Positions 1 to 5,603 of a stretch of 6,498 nucleotides of DNA are shown piece after piece. This DNA comes from an uncultured Acidobacteriota bacterium (lineage in GTDB: Bacteria > Acidobacteriota > JAAYUB01): the NCBI GenBank assembly GCA_937925645.1, contig CALAMB010000365.1:1-6498 (forward strand), read 5' to 3'. Position 1 is the first letter of the stretch. Every line of letters starts with the position of its first letter. The notes under the pieces are model-generated. The model was not told the origin of the DNA. It saw only the letters and a list, made by a program, of their open reading frames with translations, and did not search any database. Made by a program: the position numbers and the translations under genes.

Positions 1-29
1 TTTTTCTTCATCCGGCATTCACGACCGCG

Positions 30-57
30 TTGAAACTCGCACCAAATCCTTTAAAAT
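30..57 (+). promoter_or_regulatory. Sigma70-like promoter for the small membrane protein-hutI unit
   Basis: A -35 box TTGAAA (30-35) and a -10 box TAAAAT (52-57) are separated by 16 nt, close to the housekeeping sigma factor consensus. Transcription would start near 64, leaving a leader of about 27 nt before the TTG start codon at 91. The stretch before 30 shows nothing else recognisable. This is a consensus match by eye, without experimental support. Confidence 0.6.
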
Positions 58-76
58 GGTAGCAGAAAGAAAGGCC

Positions 77-81
77 GAGGG
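77..81 (+). promoter_or_regulatory. Ribosome binding site for the TTG-started small membrane protein
   Basis: GAGGG lies 9 nt upstream of the TTG at 91, a normal Shine-Dalgarno spacing. No ATG or GTG better placed for this frame exists downstream, because the membrane segment begins within a few codons of the TTG. This decides the start. Confidence 0.5.
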
Positions 82-90
82 TCAAACACT

Positions 91-417
91 TTGCGCCGTC
101 GATTTTGGATTATCACCGTTGTGGGCCTGCTGGTGCTGGCCGGCGGGTACATCCTGTTCCGGACTCACGATGTGGAGTTCCTCGATTTCGTCGTGGAACA
201 CACCGTCATGGAGAAGCTGGCTCCGGAAGTAGACGCGGCGGCGATTCAGGCCCGGTTCGTCGAGTTGCGCGCCCGGCGGGACGCCGGCCGCTTGTCCCGA
301 AACGCCCACCGCCAGTTCCTGCTGGACACCGCCGCCTACGTGGAAAAGCACGAGGTCATCGGCCCCCGCGAACTGGAGCGGATTCAGGAATACATGGAGC
401 ACGCCCGAACGCAATGA
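91..417 (+). CDS. Small single-pass membrane protein of unknown function
   Basis: A 108-residue protein that I do not recognise. Residues 2-4 are RRR, followed by a hydrophobic helix at about 6-23, so it is probably an inner-membrane anchor with the N-terminus inside and the rest in the periplasm; an uncleaved signal anchor is more likely than a signal peptide because no clear cleavage site follows. Residues 45-108 are highly charged and look helical (AAIQARFVELRARRDAG, then ELERIQEYMEHAR), possibly a coiled coil or a helical pair. The start is TTG, supported by GAGGG 9 nt upstream and by the position of the membrane helix. The stop codon overlaps the hutI start in ATGA (414-417), so the two genes are probably translationally coupled and share the promoter at 30-57. 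Nothing in the sequence links it to histidine metabolism. It is likely real because its frame fills the space between promoter and hutI exactly. Confidence 0.72.
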   Translation: MRRRFWIITVVGLLVLAGGYILFRTHDVEFLDFVVEHTVMEKLAPEVDAAAIQARFVELRARRDAGRLSRNAHRQFLLDTAAYVEKHEVIGPRELERIQEYMEHARTQ

Positions 418-1715
418 CACCCGATTCGCTGGCTCTGATCAACGTCCGTCAAATTCTGACCATGGCCGGGCCGGCGCGCCCCCGCCGCGGGGCGGAGCTG
501 CGGGAGCTCGGTCTCGTCGAGACGGGCGCGATCCTGATCCGCGACGGCCGGATCCTGGCCGTCGGCCCCACCGCCACGATCATGCCGGAAATTGCCGCGC
601 GGAATTCCCAGGTCATTGATCTTCGCGACCGGCCGGTGGTGCTGCTGCCCGGCTTCGTGGATTCGCACACCCATCCCGCGTTTTGGGGCACGCGCGAGGA
701 CGAATACGAACTGCGGATTTTGGGCGCTTCCTACGAGGAGATCGCGGCCAAGGGCGGCGGGATTCTCAACAGCGCCCGCCGCGTCCAGCAAGCCACCCTC
801 GAGGAGATCACGACCAGCGTGGTCCGTTTCGGCCGGCTCTTCCTGGCGCACGGCACGACGACCATCGAGGCGAAAAGCGGTTATGGCCTCAGCCTCGCCA
901 GCGAGCTCAAGCTCCTCCGCGCCATCGCCGCCGCCGGACGACTTCTCCCGCTGGATCTGGTCCCGACCTTTCTCGGCGCCCACGCCTATCCGCTGGAGTT
1001 CCGCCAGAACCACCGCGGCTACCTGGACCAGATCATCGGGCAGATGCTCCCCGCGGTGGCCGGCGAGGGGCTGGCCCGCTACGTCGACGTGTTCTGCGAC
1101 CAGGGTTTCTTCTCGGTGGCGGAGGCGCGCGAGATCATCACGGCCGCCCAGCGGCTCGGCTTGAAAGCCCGGCTGCACGCCGACGAGCTGGCCGCCGTCG
1201 GGGCGGCGGAATTGGCCGCCGAGGTGGGCGCGGTCAGCGCCGACCACTTGGAGCGCATCAGTCCAGCCGGCATCGCGGCGATGGCCGCCCGGGGCGTCAT
1301 CGCGGGCCTGCTCCCCGGAACCGCCTTCAACCTCGGTCTCGACGCCTACCCACCGGCCCGGGCGCTCATCGATGCCGGCGTGCCGGTCGCGCTGGCAACC
1401 GATTTCAATCCGGGCACCTGTTTCACCCCGAACATGCAGCTGGTGATCGCCGTCGCCTGCAGCCAGATGCGGATGACCCCCGCCGAGGCGCTGGTGGCGG
1501 CCACCATCAACGGCGCCTACGCGCTGGAGCTTGGGCATGATCGGGGCTCGCTGGAACCGGGCAAACGGGCCGACCTGGCAATAATGGATTGCGCGAACTA
1601 CCGCCAGATTCCCTACCTGTTCGGCGTCAACCACTGCGTGGAAACCTTCGTGCAGGGGCGGCCCGTCCGGGAACTGACCTTCTTCGGCGACCGCCCCCAG
1701 CCGGCTGAAACGTGA
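414..1715 (+). CDS. hutI: Imidazolonepropionase (HutI)
   Basis: Cytoplasmic amidohydrolase-superfamily enzyme that opens the ring of 4-imidazolone-5-propanoate to give N-formimino-L-glutamate, the third step of histidine degradation. The 433 residues are near the usual 400-420. Visible landmarks: the metal-binding HTH motif in FVDSHTHPAF (H85, H87); RILGASYEEIAAKGGGI (101-117), a family hallmark; GTTTIEAKSGYGL (147-159); TFLGAH (H190); LHADEL (H255 and E258); SADHLE (H278); and ALATDFNPG (D330, N332). By comparison with known HutI structures, H85, H87, H255 and D330 would hold the metal, E258 would take part in catalysis, and H190 and H278 would contact substrate. All are present, so the enzyme should be active. 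The C-terminal LEPGKRADLAIMD strand region is typical of amidohydrolases. The ATG at 414 overlaps the preceding stop codon; an upstream extension in this frame is only the shadow of the previous gene. No hutH, hutU or hutG is present in the window. Confidence 0.96.
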   Translation: MTPDSLALINVRQILTMAGPARPRRGAELRELGLVETGAILIRDGRILAVGPTATIMPEIAARNSQVIDLRDRPVVLLPGFVDSHTHPAFWGTREDEYELRILGASYEEIAAKGGGILNSARRVQQATLEEITTSVVRFGRLFLAHGTTTIEAKSGYGLSLASELKLLRAIAAAGRLLPLDLVPTFLGAHAYPLEFRQNHRGYLDQIIGQMLPAVAGEGLARYVDVFCDQGFFSVAEAREIITAAQRLGLKARLHADELAAVGAAELAAEVGAVSADHLERISPAGIAAMAARGVIAGLLPGTAFNLGLDAYPPARALIDAGVPVALATDFNPGTCFTPNMQLVIAVACSQMRMTPAEALVAATINGAYALELGHDRGSLEPGKRADLAIMDCANYRQIPYLFGVNHCVETFVQGRPVRELTFFGDRPQPAET

Positions 1716-1746
1716 CCGACAGCACATTCTTTCAACCGGCCCTGAA

Positions 1747-1760
1747 TAAAATGTTAAAAT
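1747..1760 (+). promoter_or_regulatory. Possible promoter -10 region upstream of the tonB-like gene
   Basis: Two copies of TAAAATG-like sequence stand in tandem, at 1747-1752 and 1755-1760. The downstream one resembles the -10 box at 52-57 before the first gene. The only -35 candidate is a weak TTCAAC at 1731-1736, 18 nt upstream of the second copy. The 77-nt gap between hutI and the tonB-like gene contains no visible terminator, so part of the transcription may be read-through from hutI. Confidence 0.35.
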
Positions 1761-1792
1761 GACTGGGGAAGAGATCGTCTTGGAGGTCGGTT

Positions 1793-2806
1793 ATGGACGC
1801 AATGAACCGCGACCCGAACATCCCGGAACCCGAATCCGCTCCTACCACCAAGTTGCTGAAAAAGAGGCCGGAACGGATCGAAACCGAGACGGCTGTCACC
1901 GCGCCGCTGACCAGCCGGCTGGCCGACCTGGCGATCGATGAAGAAGACACGAAGAAGTCGAACGTGGGCTTGATCGTCGGCGGCATCATCGCCGGACTGG
2001 CGGTGATTGCCGTAATCGTCTATTTCGCGTTCTTCTCGGGCGGGAGCAGCGGCATCTTCTCCGGCGGTTCCGCCGACATCGCCGCCGGCGGCACCGACTC
2101 CATGGACGCCCAGATCGTCCAGGGCCGATCGTCGGGCCAGGCGCCCGCCGACCGGCCGAGCGCGGCCGCGGTGGCCTCGAGTCCGCAACCCGGCGCCGAT
2201 CGCCGCGACGACTCCGCCCGCGACACCGGGCGCTCCGGCGCCGCCGCCCCGGTGGTTCAGGCCGCCCGGATCGAATCGTCGGCATCCATCAGCAGCGGCT
2301 CCGAAGCCGCGCCCACGATCCCCGTTCGCCCCGCGCCAACCCAGCCGGCCCCGGCGGCGACACCGGCCCAGCCCCAGACGCAGCCGCAGGCCCAGCCGGC
2401 GGCCGCCACGACGCCGCCGCCCGCCAGCACCCCGGCGGCGACACCGACTCCGGCCGTGGCCTCCTCGATGGAAGGGGGGTTCACCCTCTCGGACCAGCCC
2501 AAGGTCAAGGAAGGCGACCTGGTCCCGCTGACCGACGACGTGATCAAGCCGGAAATCACCAAGCGCTCGACGCCATCGATGCCCGCGCTGGCCCGCCAGT
2601 TGAAAAAATCCGGCCAGGTGATCGTTCGTGTGCTGGTTGACGAAAACGGTTCGGTGGCCGACGCCAAGCTGGTCAACGAGACACCCAAGGGGTTCGGGTT
2701 CGGCAAGGCCGCGACAGATGCGGCCCGGAATTTCAAGTACAAGCCGGCCCGCAAGGGAAACGTCCGCGTGAAGGTCTGGGATACGATTTTCTTTACGTTT
2801 CGGTAG
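1793..2806 (+). CDS. TonB-family energy transducer-like protein
   Basis: A 337-residue protein with the layout of TonB. Residues 1-56 are polar and cytoplasmic, 58-81 form one membrane helix (GLIVGGIIAGLAVIAVIVYF core), 82-175 are Gly/Ser/Ala-rich, and 176-222 are a Pro/Ala/Gln-rich linker able to span the periplasm. Residues about 258-337 match the TonB C-terminal domain: MPALARQLKKSGQVIVRVLVDENGS, then KAATDAARNFKYKPA and a final VWDTIFFTFR strand. In this family the C-terminal domain contacts outer-membrane receptors while the membrane helix couples to ExbB/ExbD. Neither exbB/exbD nor a receptor gene is in the window, so the partner is unknown. The cytoplasmic N-terminus is longer than in classical TonB, where the helix lies near residue 12-32. 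GGAGG at 1782-1786 sits 6 nt before the ATG at 1793; M4 is a less likely alternative. The end overlaps the convergent dnaB by 14 nt. Confidence 0.85.
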   Translation: MDAMNRDPNIPEPESAPTTKLLKKRPERIETETAVTAPLTSRLADLAIDEEDTKKSNVGLIVGGIIAGLAVIAVIVYFAFFSGGSSGIFSGGSADIAAGGTDSMDAQIVQGRSSGQAPADRPSAAAVASSPQPGADRRDDSARDTGRSGAAAPVVQAARIESSASISSGSEAAPTIPVRPAPTQPAPAATPAQPQTQPQAQPAAATTPPPASTPAATPTPAVASSMEGGFTLSDQPKVKEGDLVPLTDDVIKPEITKRSTPSMPALARQLKKSGQVIVRVLVDENGSVADAKLVNETPKGFGFGKAATDAARNFKYKPARKGNVRVKVWDTIFFTFR

Positions 2807-4157
2807 GACGCCCCCCCCGGGGGTCCATCTGCACAAACCGGCTGAACTCCTTCTGGAACGCCAGGTCGATGCTGGCCACGGGGCCGTTGCGCTGCTTGGC
2901 GATGATGAGTTCCGCCTTGCCGGCCAGGTCCGGATCGTCCTTCTCGTAAACTTCCCCGCGATAGATGAACATCACGACGTCGGCGTCCTGCTCCAGCGAG
3001 CCGGACTCCCGCAGGTCGGCCAGCATCGGCCGGTGGTCACCCTTGCGGGTTTCCGGTGCCCGGCTGAGCTGGGACAGGGCCACCACCGGCGCATCCAGTT
3101 CCTTGGCCATCGCCTTGAGTGACCGGGAGATGGCGGCGATCTCCTGCACCCGGTTCTCGTACCGCTGGTTGCCCGCCAGCAACTGCAGGTAATCGACGAT
3201 CACCATGTCCAGCTTGTACTGCTTCTTGAGGCGCCGGGCCTTGGTCATCAACTCCAGCAGGGTCAGGTTGGCCGTTTCGTCGATGTAGATTTTAGACTGG
3301 TCCAGTTCCGCGACCGCCCGGCCGATCTCCTCCCAATCCGACTTGGAGAAATAGCCGCTCCGCAGCTTCTGGCCGTCGATGGGCGCCTTGGCGGAAAGGA
3401 GGCGTAACGCCAGCTGGCGGGCGGACATTTCCAGCGAGAACACGGCCACGGACAGTTTCTCCTTGAGTGCCGCGTGCAGGGCGAGATTCAGCGCGAAGCT
3501 GGTCTTGCCCATCGACGGCCGGGCGGCGATGATGATCAGCTCGCCGCGCTGCAAGCCGCAGGTCATCTGGTCAAGGTCCCGGAAGCCGGTGGGAATCCCG
3601 GTCAGATACGTCTTGGCCTCGTACAGTTGGGAAATGTAACGGTACGCCTGCTCCAGCGCGTCGGAGAGCGTCATGTAGTTCTTTTTGATGAAAGATTCCG
3701 AGATGTGGCCGATCCAGGATTCGGCCTGCTGCAGGACGTCGATGGCGCTCCGCTCCTGGGCGTAACTGATCTCGGCGATCGATTCCGACGCCCGGATCAG
3801 GTTGCGCAGGATGGCCTTCTGCTTGATGATCTCGACGTAGTGGATGATGTTCTCGAGCCGCGGGAAGCCGTTCGACAGCGAGGTCAGGTAGGCCAGGGTG
3901 ACCGGCTCGTCCAGCCGCATGCTTTCCAGCACGTTCTTGAGCGTCAGCTCGTCCAGCGGCTGCCGGCCCTGGGCCAGCTGCACCATCGCCGCGTAAACGG
4001 CCTGGTGAGGCGGCAGGGCGAAGTCCTCGGGGACCAGCTTGTCACTGATCGTGTGGAACAGCTCGTTGTTGACGAGCACCGCCCCCAGGATCGCCCGTTC
4101 GCTGTCGACATCCTGCGGCAACTGGCGTGCGGTTGGCGATGAGACGTTCCCCTTCAT
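2793..4157 (-). CDS. dnaB: Replicative DNA helicase DnaB
   Basis: Hexameric 5'-3' helicase that unwinds the chromosome at the replication fork and recruits primase. At 454 residues it has the usual length. The N-terminal domain (about 12-115, from LPQDVDSERAILGAVL) is the primase-contacting helical region, followed by a linker and the RecA-like motor from about 185. Walker A is ARPSMGKTS (212-220, K218 and T219), the catalytic glutamate is E243 in SLEM, Walker B is MVIVDYLQLL (D322), the SQLSR motif contains Q363, DLRESGSLEQDADVV is at 381-395, and KQRNGP (421-426) carries the likely arginine finger R423. There is no intein or insertion. ATG at 4157 is preceded by GAGGA (4164-4168) with 6-nt spacing. 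It is the last gene of the rpsF-rpsR-rplI-dnaB cluster but lies behind a terminator-like hairpin. Its last codons contain a run of eight G and overlap the convergent tonB-like gene. Confidence 0.97.
   Translation of the reverse strand: MKGNVSSPTARQLPQDVDSERAILGAVLVNNELFHTISDKLVPEDFALPPHQAVYAAMVQLAQGRQPLDELTLKNVLESMRLDEPVTLAYLTSLSNGFPRLENIIHYVEIIKQKAILRNLIRASESIAEISYAQERSAIDVLQQAESWIGHISESFIKKNYMTLSDALEQAYRYISQLYEAKTYLTGIPTGFRDLDQMTCGLQRGELIIIAARPSMGKTSFALNLALHAALKEKLSVAVFSLEMSARQLALRLLSAKAPIDGQKLRSGYFSKSDWEEIGRAVAELDQSKIYIDETANLTLLELMTKARRLKKQYKLDMVIVDYLQLLAGNQRYENRVQEIAAISRSLKAMAKELDAPVVALSQLSRAPETRKGDHRPMLADLRESGSLEQDADVVMFIYRGEVYEKDDPDLAGKAELIIAKQRNGPVASIDLAFQKEFSRFVQMDPRGGRPTET
2806..2826. 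other. GC-rich hairpin with C8G5 tract at the tonB-like/dnaB junction
   Basis: Eight C (2811-2818) followed by five G (2819-2823), flanked by GGAC and TCC, can fold into a stem of about 8 bp with one bulged G. It begins at the last base of the tonB-like stop codon and lies inside the dnaB 3' end. There is no T-run after the stem on either strand, so it is not a standard intrinsic terminator. It may still act as a 3' end-stabilising or pausing structure for the plus-strand mRNA. Confidence 0.35.
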
Positions 4158-4182
4158 GGATAATCCTCGCAGCAGACGGGTC

Positions 4183-4195
4183 GGGCCCGCGGCCC
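4183..4195 (-). other. Short hairpin between the terminator T-run and the dnaB ribosome binding site
   Basis: GGGCC (4183-4187) and GGCCC (4191-4195) can form a 5-bp stem with a 3-nt loop. The first bases on the minus strand, GGGGC (4196-4192), could instead pair with GCCCC (4211-4207) in the 3' arm of the terminator stem. That would give a structure exclusive with the terminator. Small size and high local GC make this uncertain. Confidence 0.3.
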
Positions 4196-4196
4196 C

Positions 4197-4234
4197 AAAA
4201 AGCGAAGGGGCGCAGCCGGAATGCGCGCCCCTTC
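4197..4234 (-). terminator. Intrinsic terminator or attenuator between rplI and dnaB
   Basis: Read on the minus strand, a perfect 10-bp stem (GAAGGGGCGC at 4234-4225 paired with GCGCCCCTTC at 4213-4204, loop 11 nt) is followed by GC and five T (4201-4197). This is the standard rho-independent layout. It points along the operon, 39 nt before the dnaB start, with no room for a promoter after it. It therefore probably reduces rather than abolishes dnaB transcription. The plus strand has no T-run after the stem. Confidence 0.72.
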
Positions 4235-4250
4235 AGAACGGATGGGTGTC

Positions 4251-4271
4251 GCCGCCGGATGAAGCGGCGGC
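4251..4271 (-). other. Stem-loop just after the rplI stop codon
   Basis: GCCGCCG (4251-4257) and CGGCGGC (4265-4271) form a 7-bp perfect inverted repeat with a 7-nt loop, starting 5 nt past the rplI stop. No T-run follows it in either direction. It may protect the 3' end of the ribosomal-protein mRNA or act together with the terminator hairpin downstream. Confidence 0.45.
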
Positions 4272-4276
4272 TGAGC

Positions 4277-4747
4277 CTATGCCTCTGCCGGGGTTTCCGC
4301 CTCCCCTTCCCGCTGGACCAGCAGCTTGATGTGAGCGGTCACCTCGGCGTGCAGCTTGATGGGAATCGTGTATTCGCCCAGGGTCTTGATCGGGTGCTCG
4401 AGCCGGATCTTGCGCCGCTCGATGGCGAAACCCCGGGCCGACAGGCCGTCGGCGATCTCCATCGTGGTGACGGAACCGTACAGGCTGTCGCCTTCGCCAA
4501 CTTTCTTGGCCACGGCGATGCTCACGTCGCCCAACGCCTTGGCGAGCACTTCGGCCTCATCCTTGAGCTTGGCCTCCTGTTTGGCCCAGTTCAGCTTCTG
4601 TGTCTCGACGTACTTCTGGTTGGCCGCGCTGGCCGGCATGGCCAGCTTGCGGGGGATCAGATAATTGCGGGCATAGCCGTCGCTGACATTGACGATCTGG
4701 CCGCGCCGGCCGACGTTATCCACTTCTTGGATCAGAATGATCTTCAT
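4277..4747 (-). CDS. rplI: 50S ribosomal protein bL9
   Basis: Large-subunit protein that binds 23S rRNA domain V near the L1 stalk and extends away from the ribosome, helping to maintain reading frame. The N-terminal domain is diagnostic: MKIILIQEVDNVGRRGQIVNV then DGYARNYLIPRKLA (28-41). A long charged helix follows (about 42-76, ANQKYVETQKLNWAKQEAKL), then the C-terminal domain ending in IPIKLHAEVTAHIKLLV. The 156 residues are slightly above the usual 148-150 because of an acidic, Ala-rich tail (REGEAETPAEA). Start choice: the ATG at 4747 begins the conserved MK and has GGAG (4760-4757) 9 nt upstream. The ATG at 4756 directly abuts that GGAG, and any longer N-terminus would run into rpsR. 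It lies 44 nt downstream of rpsR in the same operon. Confidence 0.96.
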   Translation of the reverse strand: MKIILIQEVDNVGRRGQIVNVSDGYARNYLIPRKLAMPASAANQKYVETQKLNWAKQEAKLKDEAEVLAKALGDVSIAVAKKVGEGDSLYGSVTTMEIADGLSARGFAIERRKIRLEHPIKTLGEYTIPIKLHAEVTAHIKLLVQREGEAETPAEA

Positions 4748-4791
4748 CGCTGTCATCTCCAGTCGGGCTGTCAGGAAAACGCGCCGCCGGC

Positions 4792-5046
4792 TCAGAACGA
4801 GTCGGCCGCGAACGGCACCAGGGCGACCACGCGGGCGCGCTTGATCGCGTTCCGCAACTGGCGCTGATGGGACGAGCACACGCCGGACAGCCGCTTGGGC
4901 AGCACGCGTCCGCGCTCGGGGACGAACAGCCGCAGCAGGTTCACGTCTTTGTAATCAATGAACGGGATCTTCTCTTCGCAGAACTTGCAGACCTTTTTCT
5001 TGCGGTACACGTAGCGCCGCTGGGGTCTGTCGGTGCCTTCACTCAT
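4792..5046 (-). CDS. rpsR: 30S ribosomal protein bS18, cysteine-containing form
   Basis: Small-subunit protein that pairs with bS6 and binds the central domain of 16S rRNA at the platform. The 84 residues match the family length. The core is clear: [21 protein letters not shown] (14-34), then [21 protein letters not shown] and [20 protein letters not shown]. Residues C20, C23, C57 and H60 form a CxxC...CxxH set, the probable zinc-binding C+ form known for several bacterial ribosomal proteins. GAGG (5059-5056) lies 9 nt before the ATG at 5046, inside the end of rpsF. The rpsF stop codon falls within this gene, giving an 8-nt overlap and probable translational coupling, which would suit equimolar production of the bS6-bS18 pair. 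Confidence 0.96.
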   Translation of the reverse strand: MSEGTDRPQRRYVYRKKKVCKFCEEKIPFIDYKDVNLLRLFVPERGRVLPKRLSGVCSSHQRQLRNAIKRARVVALVPFAADSF

Positions 5047-5488
5047 GACTGCTCACCTCATTTTCCGTTTTCGCGCGGGACCGTCCGCCGTGATGGCCGG
5101 CTTCGGGGCGATCGGTGGGCGGGGGGTTCTTCTTCTTCCGCTTTTCCAGACCTTCCCGGCGGGACTTGTAGTATCGTTGCCGCTTTTCCATGATCTTGAT
5201 TTCGTCGTCCTTGCGGATGGTGATGAAGCGGATCACTTCATCGGCGACGCGCAGGCGCCGCTCCAGCTCGTCCACCAGCTTGCCGTCACCCTCGAATCGG
5301 GCGACAAAATAGAACGCTTCCTGAAATTTCTTGATCTCGTACGCCAGCTTGCGCTTTTCCCAGAGATCCAGGCTGTCCAGCGTTCCGTTCAGTTGCTGGA
5401 TGAAGCCTTTCAGCCGCTCCGCGATGTCCGCCTGCCGCTCTTCCGGCGTATCGGGCGCGACGAGATAAACGAGTTCATACTTACTCAA
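5039..5488 (-). CDS. rpsF: 30S ribosomal protein bS6
   Basis: Platform protein of the small subunit that binds 16S rRNA as a heterodimer with bS18. The core fold spans about residues 1-97: [48 protein letters not shown], and [20 protein letters not shown]. The remaining 50 residues form a highly charged Lys/Arg-rich, then Pro/Gly-rich tail ([19 protein letters not shown]...), making the protein 149 residues, longer than the usual 95-135. The start is TTG at 5488, with a strong AAGGAG 7 nt upstream. No internal ATG would keep the first beta strand. It is the first gene after the promoter at 5576-5603 and is preceded by an 80-nt leader. There is no ssb or priB between rpsF and rpsR, unlike in many bacteria. 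Confidence 0.95.
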   Translation of the reverse strand: MSKYELVYLVAPDTPEERQADIAERLKGFIQQLNGTLDSLDLWEKRKLAYEIKKFQEAFYFVARFEGDGKLVDELERRLRVADEVIRFITIRKDDEIKIMEKRQRYYKSRREGLEKRKKKNPPPTDRPEAGHHGGRSRAKTENEVSSHE

Positions 5489-5569
5489 GGGATCACTCCT
5501 TTGCAGGTGTTATCAACAGGTTCAACTGTCCGTGGACCCCGGTGGCGAAGCAAGGCCCAGCTCGCGAAA
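5489..5569 (-). promoter_or_regulatory. rpsF leader, possible bS6-bS18 autoregulatory site
   Basis: About 80 nt of untranslated leader lie between the predicted transcription start and rpsF. On the minus strand, TGGGCC (5559-5554) can pair with GGTCCA (5538-5533), with one G-U pair, enclosing a CCG (5542-5540) on the 3' side of the loop. A second small hairpin is ACAG/CTGT around a 6-nt loop. Many bacteria carry a leader motif with a critical CCG that is bound by the bS6-bS18 complex. This leader has the right place and a CCG, but I cannot confirm the fold by eye. Confidence 0.35.
5496..5501 (-). promoter_or_regulatory. Strong ribosome binding site for TTG-started rpsF
   Basis: AAGGAG on the minus strand lies 7 nt before the TTG at 5488. 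A near-perfect Shine-Dalgarno sequence combined with a weak start codon fits the conserved N-terminus SKYELVYLV and fixes the start. Confidence 0.8.
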
Positions 5570-5575
5570 GTCCGG

Positions 5576-5603
5576 ATTATATCAAAAAATCCCCAAATTA
5601 CAA
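5576..5603 (-). promoter_or_regulatory. Promoter of the rpsF operon with extended -10, overlapping the end of pth
   Basis: On the minus strand, TTGTAA (5603-5598) serves as -35 and TATAAT (5581-5576) as a perfect -10, separated by 16 nt. TGA immediately before the -10 makes an extended -10 (TGNTATAAT). The -35 hexamer is made of the last leucine codon and the stop codon of pth. Predicted start of transcription is near 5569. The region is A/T-rich amid GC-rich sequence. Confidence 0.8.

Noticed and set aside
384..1727. Long open frame on the minus strand opposite hutI (447 codons)
   Set aside because: It is antisense to a gene with all HutI motifs. Long antisense frames are expected in GC-rich sequence, its translation has no recognisable domain and there is no convincing ribosome binding site.
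2337..2460. Pro/Ala/Gln-rich repetitive DNA in the tonB-like gene, considered as a tandem repeat element
   Set aside because: The repetition is irregular at the DNA level and is explained by the Pro-rich periplasmic linker typical of TonB proteins.
1754..2836. Long open frame on the minus strand opposite the tonB-like gene
   Set aside because: Its translation is low-complexity Gly/Arg-rich, the reverse of the Pro/Ala linker codons, and the plus-strand frame has a proper start, membrane helix and TonB domain.
3474..4142. Plus-strand open frame within dnaB
   Set aside because: It lies wholly inside a full-length dnaB with intact helicase motifs and shows only the complementary codon pattern.
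4748..4879. Longer N-terminus for rplI reaching into rpsR
   Set aside because: The conserved bL9 sequence begins at MKIIL. The extra residues are Arg-rich translation of the rpsR end and the spacer, and GGAG is correctly spaced for the ATG at 4747 only.
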